Below are positions 9,948-17,156 of a stretch of 64,000 nucleotides of DNA, piece by piece; the first letter of the stretch is position 1, and each line of letters begins with the position of its first letter. The stretch spans positions 1 to 64,000 of the forward strand of contig CAWKKW010000005.1 in NCBI GenBank assembly GCA_963850345.1, read 5' to 3'. This stretch comes from CAWKKW01 sp963850345 (lineage in GTDB: Bacteria > Acidobacteriota > Terriglobia > Terriglobales > Acidobacteriaceae). The translations under genes were made by a program, and so were the position numbers. Below the pieces are notes generated by a model. The model was not told the origin of the DNA, searched no databases, and saw only the letters and a program-made list of their open reading frames with translations.

Positions 9948-10049
9948 GGGCTTATCCTAATCCGCCGGGATCCCGATGGCGAGGGCCGCTCTTGCCGCCG
10001 GCCTGTGAATGGGTCGAAGAGGCGATGACCTCGCCGGAGAGCCGCCCTC

Positions 10050-10673
10050 ATGATCATCGTCCATCACCTGAACAATTCGCGCTCGCAACGTATCCTGTGG
10101 CTGCTGGAGGAGCTCGGCGTTCCCTACGAAATTCGCTTCCATCAGCGCGACGCGACCACCAACCTCGCGCCGCCGGAACTGAAGGCCGTTCATCCGCTCG
10201 GCAAATCCCCGGTGGTCGTCGACGATGGCCTGACCATCGCCGAGTCCGGCGCCGCCGTCGACTATCTGATCCGCCGGCATGGCGGCGGCCGGCTGGCCCC
10301 GCCGGCCGAGACGCGCGACCACGAGGCCTATCTCGAATGGCTGCACTACGCCGAGGGCTCGGCCATGCTCCCCCTGATGATGCGTCTTTACTTGATGCGT
10401 CTGGGCGAGGCGGCCGCGCCCCTCATGCCTCGCGTCGACGACGAGACCGCCAATCACCTCGGCTATGTCGACCGCGCGTTGGCCGGCCGCGACTTCCTCG
10501 TCGGCGAGGATCTCACCGGCGCCGACATCCAGATGAGTTTCGTCGGCGAGATCGCCCGTATGTTCGGCCAGCTTGGGCCATTCGCCAACATCACCGCGTG
10601 GATCGATCGCCTGCACGCGCGTGGGGCCTTCAAGGCCGCGATCGAGAAGGGCGGCTCATACCTGTTCGCGTGA
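10050..10673 (+). CDS. Glutathione S-transferase family protein
   Basis: Complete 207-residue frame. The N-terminal thioredoxin-like domain starts MIIVHHLNNSRSQRILWLLEEL, with Asn-Ser at the usual catalytic loop, and continues through NPLGKSP-like VHPLGKSPVVVDDG and TIAESGAAVDYLI, where the ES pair binds glutathione. The C-terminal helical domain contains VDRALAGRDFLVGEDLTGADIQM, the conserved hydrophobic-core and N-capping region. One of the few genes in the left block without an indel. Substrate cannot be told. Confidence 0.9.
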   Translation: MIIVHHLNNSRSQRILWLLEELGVPYEIRFHQRDATTNLAPPELKAVHPLGKSPVVVDDGLTIAESGAAVDYLIRRHGGGRLAPPAETRDHEAYLEWLHYAEGSAMLPLMMRLYLMRLGEAAAPLMPRVDDETANHLGYVDRALAGRDFLVGEDLTGADIQMSFVGEIARMFGQLGPFANITAWIDRLHARGAFKAAIEKGGSYLFA

Positions 10674-10706
10674 GGCAGCCGGGCGCCAACCGGCGTGCGG
10701 CGCCGA

Positions 10707-11648
10707 TCAGTCGTCGTCTGGACCCTCGAGGGGGCGGCGGTCGTGGAGGAAGTACGAGGCGTCGAGCATGGCCGGCACGGGAACAAAGGGGCGCGCCGGT
10801 TGCGAAAAGTTGAAGAAGTCCATCAAGTCGTCCGACCGAGAATCGACGAACGTTCCAGGTGGGATCAAGGGCAGACCGAACGCGGTTTCGACAAACTTCA
10901 GCACGCTGCCAAAGGTGTGAGTTGTCTGCGAAACATAGCCCGCCGGCGTATAGGCGGAGACGACCAACAGGGGCACGCGGAAGCCGTTCTCGTACCAAGG
11001 ATATTTTGGATCGATCGGCGGAGCGACGTGGTCGTACCAGCCTCCCCAGTCATCCCATAGTATCAGTATCACGGTGTCCTGCCAGTAGGGCTTGGCCCCG
11101 ATCGCGTTGACGATCGAGGCGACCCAGGCCGGGCCCGAGCCGTCGTTCAGTCTGGCGTGGTCGGACTCCGGCGCGCTCGGAATCACCCAACTGACAGACG
11201 CGAGATTATTCTTGGCGATGTCGTCCAACACAGCCGCCGGATTGAGCACGACTTGACCATTGGTGAAGGGCGCGCCGCCGCAGGCGGTTATTCCCGGATG
11301 GCATGCACATGTGCCGGATCGCGGTTGGGGCCGTCCAGATCGACCTCGCGTTCGGCGCGTAGTAACGCCACGGGAATGGCGTGCCGCCGGGCGGGGCGTC
11401 CAGGAGATCGGTCAAGGTCGCATGCTCGAAGCAGGGCGGCGCCTTCGCGGTCTTGCCGCCTGGGCCAACCATCAGCACACGCTTTTTCGGCGGCGCGTTG
11501 CAGCCGTTCGCGCCGGTGTGTTCGTTGAAGGGATTGTCAGCGGCGAAGTAGACGCTCTGCGCCGCGGGCTGTGAGGTGCCGCTCAGGATGAACTGATGGG
11601 CTGGGAAGCTCGGTCCCTGATTGCTCTGGAACATTCGATTGGCGAATC
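10707..11648 (-). CDS. Phosphoesterase (phospholipase C/acid phosphatase family), 5' end missing
   Basis: C-terminal two thirds of an alkaline-phosphatase-superfamily phosphoesterase. The reading begins GFANRMFQSNQGPSFPAHQFILSGTS directly at the adapter-like junction, so the N-terminal ~150 residues with the first metal ligands are absent. Later motifs are intact: VSWVIPSAPESDH, VILILWDDWGGWYDHVAPP (the metal-binding DDxGGxYDHV signature) and GFRVPLLVVSAYT. A frame change near 11285 separates the two readable parts. It is unrelated in sequence detail to the phosphoesterase at 38071, and belongs to the left, foreign block. Confidence 0.8.
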
Positions 11649-11700
11649 AGCAATACGTGGAATCTTCCTGCGGGAGCACCTTCGACGACTACGTATTGCT
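11649..11700. other. Nanopore-adapter-like inverted arms: read-chimera junction
   Basis: AGCAATACGT (11649-11658) and ACGTATTGCT (11691-11700) are perfect inverted arms 32 bases apart. They equal the insert-proximal end of the Oxford Nanopore ligation adapter, whose top strand ends CAGTTACGTATTGCT. The order is that of a read joining two molecules: insert, 3' adapter, 5' adapter, insert. The bases before the right arm (CACCTTCGACGACT) also resemble the preceding adapter bases (TACTTCGTTCAGTT) with errors. A phosphoesterase frame stops exactly on the left and an unrelated gene set begins on the right. Confidence 0.85.
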
Positions 11701-11712
11701 CCCTCGTCGCTC

Positions 11713-12057
11713 TCAGCGATTCTCGCCTTCCACAAAGCTCTTCAATCTGGCCAGCGTAGAGTCCCATTGCTTCGACGCCGTTTCGAGATACGCGGCAGCC
11801 TCTTCAATCACTTCACTATCGACGCTAAACAGACTCTCGCGCCCCGCGCGCACACCATGCACGATGCGCACCCGCTCCAGTACTCGCAAGTGTTTGGTCA
11901 CTGCCTGGCGCGTCAGCCTCGTTCCGGCGGTGAGCTCTGCGATGGAGTGGCGCTTCCCCTTGCCGAGCTTCGCCAGCAGTCTCAGGCGCGTCTCGTCTCC
12001 CAGTGCCGCGAACACCTCCGCCTTCGCCGCCAGCCCGCTACGACGCTTCGCGCACAT
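11713..12057 (-). CDS. ArsR-family transcriptional regulator
   Basis: A 114-residue winged-helix regulator. AAKAEVFAALGDETRLRLLAKLG is the typical ArsR N-terminus; IAELTAGTRLTRQAVTKHLRVLERVRIV is the helix-turn-helix; RAGRESLFSVDSEVIEEAAAYL is the wing and dimer helix. There are no paired Cys or His that would suggest metal sensing. The gene overlaps the upstream SRPBCC gene by 20 bp, so the two are cotranscribed and coupled. It is probably an autorepressor acting at the two dyads upstream of the operon. The stop lies 13 bp from the adapter junction, so the gene is complete. Confidence 0.9.
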   Translation of the reverse strand: MCAKRRSGLAAKAEVFAALGDETRLRLLAKLGKGKRHSIAELTAGTRLTRQAVTKHLRVLERVRIVHGVRAGRESLFSVDSEVIEEAAAYLETASKQWDSTLARLKSFVEGENR

Positions 12058-12490
12058 AGGCCACGATCTGGTCCAACTGCTGCTCCCAGCCGCGACTGTT
12101 CATGCGGAACGCGTCTGCGTATCGTTCCCTCGGCAGCTTCGAGAATCCGGATTCGGTCACCACCAGCAGCGTGCCCTGCTCCGCCGGCTCCAGCCGAAAC
12201 TCGACCAGCGTCGGCGTCTCCTGCGAATAGTTCGCCTTCGGATCCACCGCATACGGGTGCCACGTATACGAGAAGTAGGAGGTGGGCTCCATCTTCTGCA
12301 CCACGATATCCATCCTCAGATGCTCATACCCCGGAAAGGTAATATGCCCGCCCACCCCCGATCCAGGCACGAACGGCCCGTCCAGCTTTACCCGAAACCA
12401 TTCTCCAAATGCACTGGAGTCCGTCAGCGCCCGCCACACCCTCGCCACCGGCGCTGCTATCTCAATTCGCTTTTCCAGTCGATCTTCCAT
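12038..12490 (-). CDS. SRPBCC/AHSA1-like domain protein
   Basis: A 150-residue START-like (Bet v1 fold) protein. MEDRLEKRIEIAAPVARVWRALTDSSAFGEWF is the characteristic opening. FVPGSGVGGHITFPGYEHLRMDIVVQKMEP follows, then FSYTWHPY, LVEFRLEPAEQGTLLVVTESGF and the C-terminal helix WEQQLDQIVAYVREAS. ArsR plus SRPBCC pairs are widespread; the ligand is generally unknown. It is first in the operon; its GGAGG ribosome site lies inside the promoter-proximal dyad. Confidence 0.88.
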   Translation of the reverse strand: MEDRLEKRIEIAAPVARVWRALTDSSAFGEWFRVKLDGPFVPGSGVGGHITFPGYEHLRMDIVVQKMEPTSYFSYTWHPYAVDPKANYSQETPTLVEFRLEPAEQGTLLVVTESGFSKLPRERYADAFRMNSRGWEQQLDQIVAYVREAS

Positions 12491-12493
12491 TCA

Positions 12494-12509
12494 GCAACCT
12501 CCAGGTTGC
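12494..12509 (-). promoter_or_regulatory. Candidate ArsR operator, start-proximal
   Basis: GCAACCT-CC-AGGTTGC, a perfect 7-bp dyad. On the gene strand it overlaps the GGAGG ribosome site four bases before the SRPBCC start codon, so binding would cover early transcript positions. A close second copy lies 52 bp away. Confidence 0.6.
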
Positions 12510-12520
12510 ACTTTCTAAGT

Positions 12521-12549
12521 ACTATACGGCGGGTTTCTTCTAAGCGCAA
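12521..12549 (-). promoter_or_regulatory. Promoter of the SRPBCC-arsR operon
   Basis: On the minus strand TTGCGC (12544-12549) and TATAGT (12521-12526) are separated by 17 bp, a good housekeeping-sigma pattern. The two dyads flank it, one over the -35 box and one over the start region. Confidence 0.6.
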
Positions 12550-12561
12550 CTAGAAGGTTGC
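12546..12561 (-). promoter_or_regulatory. Candidate ArsR operator, distal
   Basis: GCAAC-TAGAAG-GTTGC shares GCAAC at one end and GGTTGC at the other with the proximal dyad and overlaps the -35 box. Centre-to-centre distance is 52 bp, close to five helical turns, which would put both on one face of the DNA. Confidence 0.55.
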
Positions 12562-12661
12562 ATAATGAACAGCGCCGCGGCACTGCAATGACCTCTCCAT
12601 CGCCACCGGGGAGTTGAACGTGGCAAGGTACGGAAGGTCCCGGCGTATATCCGTTACAGTA

Positions 12662-13201
12662 CTAGCGACGAATCTCCGCTTTGACGATGCTCACCCGCTC
12701 CGCCAGGCTTCCCGGCTCGACGAACACCAGCTCGAAGCCGAACTCCCGATACACCGCCTCGTGAATCGCTTCAAAGCGCAGCGTGTCTTCGAGGCTGATG
12801 CGCCGGGCTTCTGTCGGCGTGACGAAACCCAGGTTACGAATGAAAAGAACCTGCTGCTGGAATATTCCCTCTCGCCCGATCCGCTCCAGTTCCTTCACCA
12901 GGGAGGGCGTATACGCGAAGCCCAGGTACACGGCCAACGCCGCGGTACACATCGCGCAACGATCGTGAACCTGTACCTCATCGGCTTGGCACGCGGCTCG
13001 AATCTGTCGATCCCGTTGCAGCTCAGCGATCGCATCGAGAAACGAGGGTTGCTCCCACGGACGCGCGATTCCCTGCGCCTGCATCGCCGCGATGACATCC
13101 GTCGCTGCCTCTTCGACCACGCTAAACCCGTCGAGTTCCAACTGGCGCACAATCGCCGTCTTCCCCGCACCCGGCGCTCCCGTGAGAACGAACCTTCTCA
13201 T
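12662..13201 (-). CDS. AAA_28-type P-loop NTPase
   Basis: A 179-residue protein starting MRRFVLTGAPGAGKTAIVRQLEL with Walker A GAPGAGKT at residues 8-15. It continues with VVEEAATDVIAAMQAQG, a DRQI segment, VQVHDRCAMCTAALAVYLG in the Walker B/lid region, and IREGIF-like GREGIFQQQVLFIRNLGFVTPTEARR. This matches the short AAA_28 family of predicted ATPases or kinases, whose substrate is not established. It stands alone, in the same direction as the arsR operon and about 100 bp upstream of that operon's promoter. Confidence 0.8.
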   Translation of the reverse strand: MRRFVLTGAPGAGKTAIVRQLELDGFSVVEEAATDVIAAMQAQGIARPWEQPSFLDAIAELQRDRQIRAACQADEVQVHDRCAMCTAALAVYLGFAYTPSLVKELERIGREGIFQQQVLFIRNLGFVTPTEARRISLEDTLRFEAIHEAVYREFGFELVFVEPGSLAERVSIVKAEIRR

Positions 13202-13548
13202 GCCGTTTGAGTGTAGCGAAACATTTAGCTCTTAGAACGGGACGTGGTTGAGAGGACCAGAATCCTTTCACGTTTTAAATCGGAACATGCTTTACAAGCC
13301 CTGCGGTGAGAGTGGCTCTGGTTGCGGCTTTTCGGCGGGCCCTGCCGGTCTTCAACTTCATACTAGTCGTCGTCGAAGCCGTGGGAACGTGCGAAATCCG
13401 GAAGGGATTTCCAAGGGGGATGGCAAGGATGGAAAGCCGGCATCTTGGCTTTCCATCCTTTCCATACCCCGTCATTTCCATGGCTTGTTTTTGGTGCCCA
13501 GAGTGGAGGATTAGCGAACTTGCTCCCAAGGTAAATTATCCTTTTTGC
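13202..13548. other. Intergenic stretch with a strong hairpin
   Basis: No convincing gene; an open frame from 13306 is only an upstream extension of the next gene. Contains the long perfect stem-loop annotated separately. Confidence 0.5.
13425..13460. repeat. Perfect 14-bp stem-loop
   Basis: AAGGATGGAAAGCC (13425-13438) and GGCTTTCCATCCTT (13447-13460) are exact reverse complements around an 8-base loop. Followed by TCC rather than a T-run, so it is not a classical terminator for the plus strand. It could be a dispersed palindromic element or part of the leader of the gene at 13549. Confidence 0.7.
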
Positions 13549-14163
13549 ATGGCGACTTCTGATCCTTTCAACTTGCCGGAATTCATGCTCTCGTACTTCA
13601 ATCGCGTGGACTTCGGTGGAGACCTGTTCGGTCAATGGCCAGTCGGAATTCGGTTTGACGTCGGTTTGGAACATGTCTCGCGCGCGGTGAAAGTATATGA
13701 GTTCATCTTCGGCAAAGCTGAGGAACTGATCCTCGTTTCCCAGGATTGGCCATCGGATTACCCGTTAACTGTGCGTCATACGCCGTTGTTCGAAACACTT
13801 GGTGTTTTCTCCAGGTCTCCTAACCATTTTCAAACAGTTGAGGTGTCACCTTTCGATGAATCGCCCTATCGTCTGACCTGGGCTAAGCTGGCCCCTCTTG
13901 CCATCGATCCGGTACCGATGTTTCAAGCTATCGCAAATCGGGAGCGCGGTGGTGTTCCATCGATCGGCAGCGGGGTATACGTCGTTCATCCTCAATCGAA
14001 GATCATCCTGCATATGTACGACGACCGGGGGATCGACGTTATCGCAAGCGATAAATCCACCATCCGACCACTGTATGAGAGTTTTGCCGAATGGGTCTTG
14101 GAAAATCAGCAGCACAGAGTGGCGTTTCGCTTCGGAGACCGATCGAAAGAACCGTCTCTCTAA
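13549..14163 (+). CDS. DUF3885 domain-containing protein
   Basis: A 204-residue cytoplasmic protein of unknown role. After MATSDPFNLPEFMLSYF come FGGDLFGQWPVGIRFDVGLEH, VYEFIFGKAEELILVSQDWP, and the C-terminal part VYVVHPQSKIILHMYDDRGIDVIA followed by STIRPLYESFAEWVLENQQ, which is the conserved YDDRGxD core of DUF3885. ATG 13549 was preferred over the upstream in-frame ATG at 13306 because homology begins there. Family members are often found in immunity-like or stand-alone settings; nothing beside this gene suggests a toxin partner. Confidence 0.75.
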   Translation: MATSDPFNLPEFMLSYFNRVDFGGDLFGQWPVGIRFDVGLEHVSRAVKVYEFIFGKAEELILVSQDWPSDYPLTVRHTPLFETLGVFSRSPNHFQTVEVSPFDESPYRLTWAKLAPLAIDPVPMFQAIANRERGGVPSIGSGVYVVHPQSKIILHMYDDRGIDVIASDKSTIRPLYESFAEWVLENQQHRVAFRFGDRSKEPSL

Positions 14164-14639
14164 TGTCGCGGACGCCACATTCAAGGTGCGTTGCGCGTTC
14201 GCAATGTTTCATGTCCGAAGCGTCGGCCGAAACCGCATCTTCGAACTGTTGAACTCACCCAGTTCGGTGTTGCAGAAGAAGACGCGGTACACGTCCTCAT
14301 CCATCGGTTCGAGTTGCGGAACACCTCGCTGACGAAAACCCGGCCCTTATCCAACTGTTGTCTCCGCCGTTCTTCACCCCCACATCTGGAACGATCTGGG
14401 GTACTGGAAGCTCGTCACCTACTGGGCAGCATCCGAGCACTTAGCGCGTAGATGCTTCCCGGCGTTTCGTCGGCAAGCGCTTCTTGTGGGCGCTCAAAAT
14501 CGAAGACTTACCGCAGCGAGATCAATGCCGAGACCGCCCTGGCACCGCATCAGGTACCGACTGTGTGCATTCGCCGATCGTGAAGGGATGCAACGATACC
14601 CATCGCCTGTCCGCCATTCCCACTCACTCTCCGCAAATC
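14164..14639. other. Unassigned stretch, possible coding remnant
   Basis: No frame is continuous enough to call. Short plus-strand runs look protein-like (FGVAEEDAVHVLIHRFELRN near 14262-14321; HIWNDLGYWKLVTYWAASEHLA near 14380) but lie in different frames with stops between them. It may be a decayed gene or chance. Confidence 0.25.
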
Positions 14640-15323
14640 TCACACGGCTACGGCCTTACTCTTCGGCGCAAATTTCTTTTTGTAATAGCCGGTCGTCGCC
14701 ACGATGCACGGCACGCCGATCGCCGTCGGCAATACCCATAGCCACCATCCGTTGTGCACCATCCGCCCAAGCGTCACTACGCTGAAGGCCGTCCACGCCG
14801 CAATGTAACTCCCGATCATGCCCTGCAGATGTGCGTACCACCAGAACATCCGGTTCGCGGGCGGAGTCATAAACCCGCGCGCTTGCGTTCCTGAGATCCA
14901 CATCCCCAGCACACCGAACACCATCGCCGGTATCCCCAGATGACTGACCAGCGCCGGCCACACCGCCCCCAGCACGAACAGCGCGAGACTGGCAGCGAAC
15001 GTGAACCCCGCCGCCGCCCAGTCCAGTGCCTCCACCCGCTCGCCCTGCGCGCGCTTCTTCTGCCCCAACACGCGGTAGCCCAAAAACGCCGAGTAAAAGC
15101 TGAAGATCGCGACCAGCGCGAGAAACAGGACCGGTCGCCACACCGCCAGCACCAGCGCTGAAACGGCCACCACCGCCATCGCCCAGAAGTACACTCTTCC
15201 CCAGCGGCGATGCGCCTTACCACCCTTCGCTGTCACCAGCGCCAGCGGAGCCATCACGAAGGCCACGCACCCTGCGGCAATATGTAACTTAAGCAGCGAC
15301 GAAATCCAAACCGGATCCTGCAT
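14640..15323 (-). CDS. Multi-pass membrane protein, DUF2306-like
   Basis: 227 residues with about seven hydrophobic helices. The N-terminal LKLHIAAGCVAFVMAPLALVTAKGGKAHRRWGRVYFWAM resembles the DUF2306 pattern (KG-x-HRRxGxxYFWAM). Later helices are VSALVLAVWRPVLFLALVAIFSFYSAFLGY, GFTFAASLALFVLGAVWPAL, IGSYIAAWTAFSVVTLG and WWLWVLPTAIGVPCIVA, and the C-terminus is basic. It begins 12 bp after the padR stop on the same strand, so PadR probably controls it. Function unknown. Confidence 0.75.
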   Translation of the reverse strand: MQDPVWISSLLKLHIAAGCVAFVMAPLALVTAKGGKAHRRWGRVYFWAMAVVAVSALVLAVWRPVLFLALVAIFSFYSAFLGYRVLGQKKRAQGERVEALDWAAAGFTFAASLALFVLGAVWPALVSHLGIPAMVFGVLGMWISGTQARGFMTPPANRMFWWYAHLQGMIGSYIAAWTAFSVVTLGRMVHNGWWLWVLPTAIGVPCIVATTGYYKKKFAPKSKAVAV

Positions 15324-15335
15324 CTCTCCCCCTCC

Positions 15336-16031
15336 TCAGTTGCCCGCTCTTCTGCTCTGCTCTCGGCCCGTGCGACTTCCCTGCTTTCTGCTCCCGCTGG
15401 TTGGCTGCCTGCTCTTTGTGATTGGCTCCAGGCTGTCGGCCACCTCTTCTTTGTCCTCGATCTTGGGCGAGCGGCGCTTGCTTCCCTGCTGCTCCAGCTC
15501 GCGCAACGTCTCCTCGCACCACGCAACTACCGCCCCGCTCACGTGCTCGCCATATCGCAGCGTCATGAGCCAGAACGGCTGGTCGGGATGCTCTACCGTC
15601 TCCGCCACGATGCGCCGCCGAATGCCGGCAAAGGTGTCCAGCAACCCAACATGCCTCTGGCGATGTTCTTCGATGTGTTCGCGTGTCATCTCTAACGGCG
15701 CCAGTCCGCCAAAGAACACCTTCAGCAGTAACTCGTTCCTCGGTACCTCGGGCTGTGGCGACTCTCGCAGCCATGTGCGCAATCGTTCACGGCCCGCTTC
15801 GGTCAACGCATACACATGGCGATCCGGCTTGCCCGTCTTCTGCTCAGTGGTTCGCTCTACCCATCCGTTGGCGGCAAGCTTCTTCAGCGTGGGATAAATC
15901 TGCCCGTATCCCTCGTTCCAGAAATGCCCCACCGACCATCCGATCAATTGCCGCAGATCGTAGCCCGACATAGGGCCAAGATTCAGCAGTCCGAGTAGAG
16001 CGAATTGGCTTTGACTGATCCGTGCCGCCAC
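15336..16031 (-). CDS. PadR-family transcriptional regulator
   Basis: A 231-residue regulator starting with GTG. The N-terminal winged helix reads FALLGLLNLGPMSGYDLRQLIGWSVGHFWNEGYGQIYPTLKKLAANGWVE, with KPDRHVYALTEAGRERL as the wing. A PadR C-terminal domain follows (LLLKVFFGGLAPLEMTREHIEEH) and then a ~50-residue charged, repetitive tail (SKRRSPKIEDKEE through QSRRAGN) that usual PadR proteins lack. A 17-bp palindrome sits just upstream of the start. First gene of a two-gene operon. Confidence 0.92.
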   Translation of the reverse strand: MAARISQSQFALLGLLNLGPMSGYDLRQLIGWSVGHFWNEGYGQIYPTLKKLAANGWVERTTEQKTGKPDRHVYALTEAGRERLRTWLRESPQPEVPRNELLLKVFFGGLAPLEMTREHIEEHRQRHVGLLDTFAGIRRRIVAETVEHPDQPFWLMTLRYGEHVSGAVVAWCEETLRELEQQGSKRRSPKIEDKEEVADSLEPITKSRQPTSGSRKQGSRTGREQSRRAGN

Positions 16032-16041
16032 GCGAAGATAG

Positions 16042-16058
16042 TATATCTATTAGATATA
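16042..16058 (-). promoter_or_regulatory. Candidate PadR operator
   Basis: TATATCTA-T-TAGATATA is a perfect 8-bp dyad ending 11 bp before the padR start codon. AT-rich palindromes of this kind are typical self-regulation sites of PadR proteins. Confidence 0.6.
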
Positions 16059-16296
16059 TACGCCAAGTACTTTGTGCGGCCTAACCGGCAAAACGGATTT
16101 CGGTGTCTGAATCCGCAGCTATCTAACCCCCGTAACGGTGTACGCCGGTGAGAATCGCGTCTTTTCGCGTCGAAAAACCGGTCTTTTTCTGCGTCGATAG
16201 ACGCCCTCTAGCCTGCCAAAACTCGCCACTAAACGACGCAATTGCGGGACCTTTTAGAGGTGCGGAAGCCGATCTCTCAGCCTCCGCCTCCCCGTC

Positions 16297-16779
16297 TTAC
16301 TTCGAGCATTCTTGCTGAAACGCCCCCAGAATCTGAGGCCAGCCGCCCGTCGAAGCCACGCTCTCTCTCATGCGCTCGGCACCCGCGCCGTGCCGCTCAA
16401 AGCCGCTGTGCTCCAGGGTCACGCGCGTAGTCTGCGCATCCACGCGAATGAAGCGAATCTCTACCTGGCTCGCATGTTCCGGATCCGGATCGTACTCCCA
16501 GTCCGGCGTCAGATGCCACGCCAGCAACACGCAGGACGGAGGCTCCCACGCAAGCACTTCGCCCCATTCACACTCGCCCGCGCTCTGGTCGCGCTCAAAC
16601 CAGCGCCCACCCGCACGCGGCTCCATCACGATGTCTGCGAATGGCTCCTTCGCGATATGGTGCGTCGCCGGCCACCACTTGGACATACTCTCTGTGAACA
16701 GATCAAATGCACGTGCCGCTGCTAAGTTCACCGTGACTTCACATTGAACTGCCACCGCCGCTGTTACACTCGGGTTCAT
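16297..16779 (-). CDS. SRPBCC/AHSA1-like protein
   Basis: 160 residues with the START-like pattern: CEVTVNLAAARAFDLFTESMSKWWPATHHIA, then IVMEPRAGGRWFERDQSAGECEWGEVLAWEPP, LLAWHLTPDWEYDP, VEIRFIRVDAQTTRVTLEHSGFERHG and a C-terminal WPQILGAFQQE helix. The ATGA overlap with the fragment upstream shows it was the second gene of an ArsR-SRPBCC operon. It is not closely similar to the SRPBCC protein at 12038. Confidence 0.87.
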   Translation of the reverse strand: MNPSVTAAVAVQCEVTVNLAAARAFDLFTESMSKWWPATHHIAKEPFADIVMEPRAGGRWFERDQSAGECEWGEVLAWEPPSCVLLAWHLTPDWEYDPDPEHASQVEIRFIRVDAQTTRVTLEHSGFERHGAGAERMRESVASTGGWPQILGAFQQECSK

Positions 16780-16892
16780 AGCTTCTTCTCCTTTTTGGTT
16801 TCAACTGCATACCTGAACGACTCCAGCGCCTTGCTCCAGAATCGATCGAAATGGTCGCGCACGCGCGCGACCGCCTCACGCCCCATCTTCAT
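16776..16892 (-). pseudogene. Remnant of an ArsR-type regulator (C-terminal helix only)
   Basis: A 38-residue frame MKMGREAVARVRDHFDRFWSKALESFRYAVETKKEKKL ends at a TGA overlapping the next ATG (ATGA). The DHFDRFWSKALESF helix is like the last helix of ArsR proteins that precede SRPBCC genes. No helix-turn-helix is present upstream, where the frame continues as an Arg/Gly-rich stretch unlike ArsR. The operon head therefore appears to have been lost or replaced. Confidence 0.4.
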
Positions 16893-16986
16893 GGCCCTTC
16901 CTGCGCTCTCATCTGCAAACCCCGCATTCGGTCCGCGGGTCCGTCCTGCTCCAACGACGCTGCGCCACGCACGACCACGCCAGGTG

Positions 16987-17059
16987 AGGTCCGAAGCAAT
17001 GTCGGACCTACAATCAAGTTGGCACTGTAAGTCGTCACTTACGTAAGCTAACGCTTACG
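16987..17059. repeat. Two small inverted repeats
   Basis: AGGTCCGA/TCGGACCT (16987-16994 and 17002-17009) and CGTAAGC/GCTTACG (17042-17048 and 17053-17059). They lie between divergent genes, upstream of mtnA; either could be an operator or a leader hairpin. Confidence 0.35.
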
Positions 17060-17156
17060 GACACTGTCGTCAAGTACTTCCTGCAAGAATTTCGCAAGGG
17101 GCTCATGACCTGCTCTCAACGAGCGCCATAGGCTCGCTCAGGTAAACTGAAGGTGC

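Noticed and set aside
1..11648. Reading the left block as a horizontally acquired genomic island
   Set aside because: Dense single-base frameshifts in core metabolic genes, truncated genes at both joints and adapter-like arms at 11649-11700 fit a chimeric read far better. No integrase, tRNA target or direct repeats are present.
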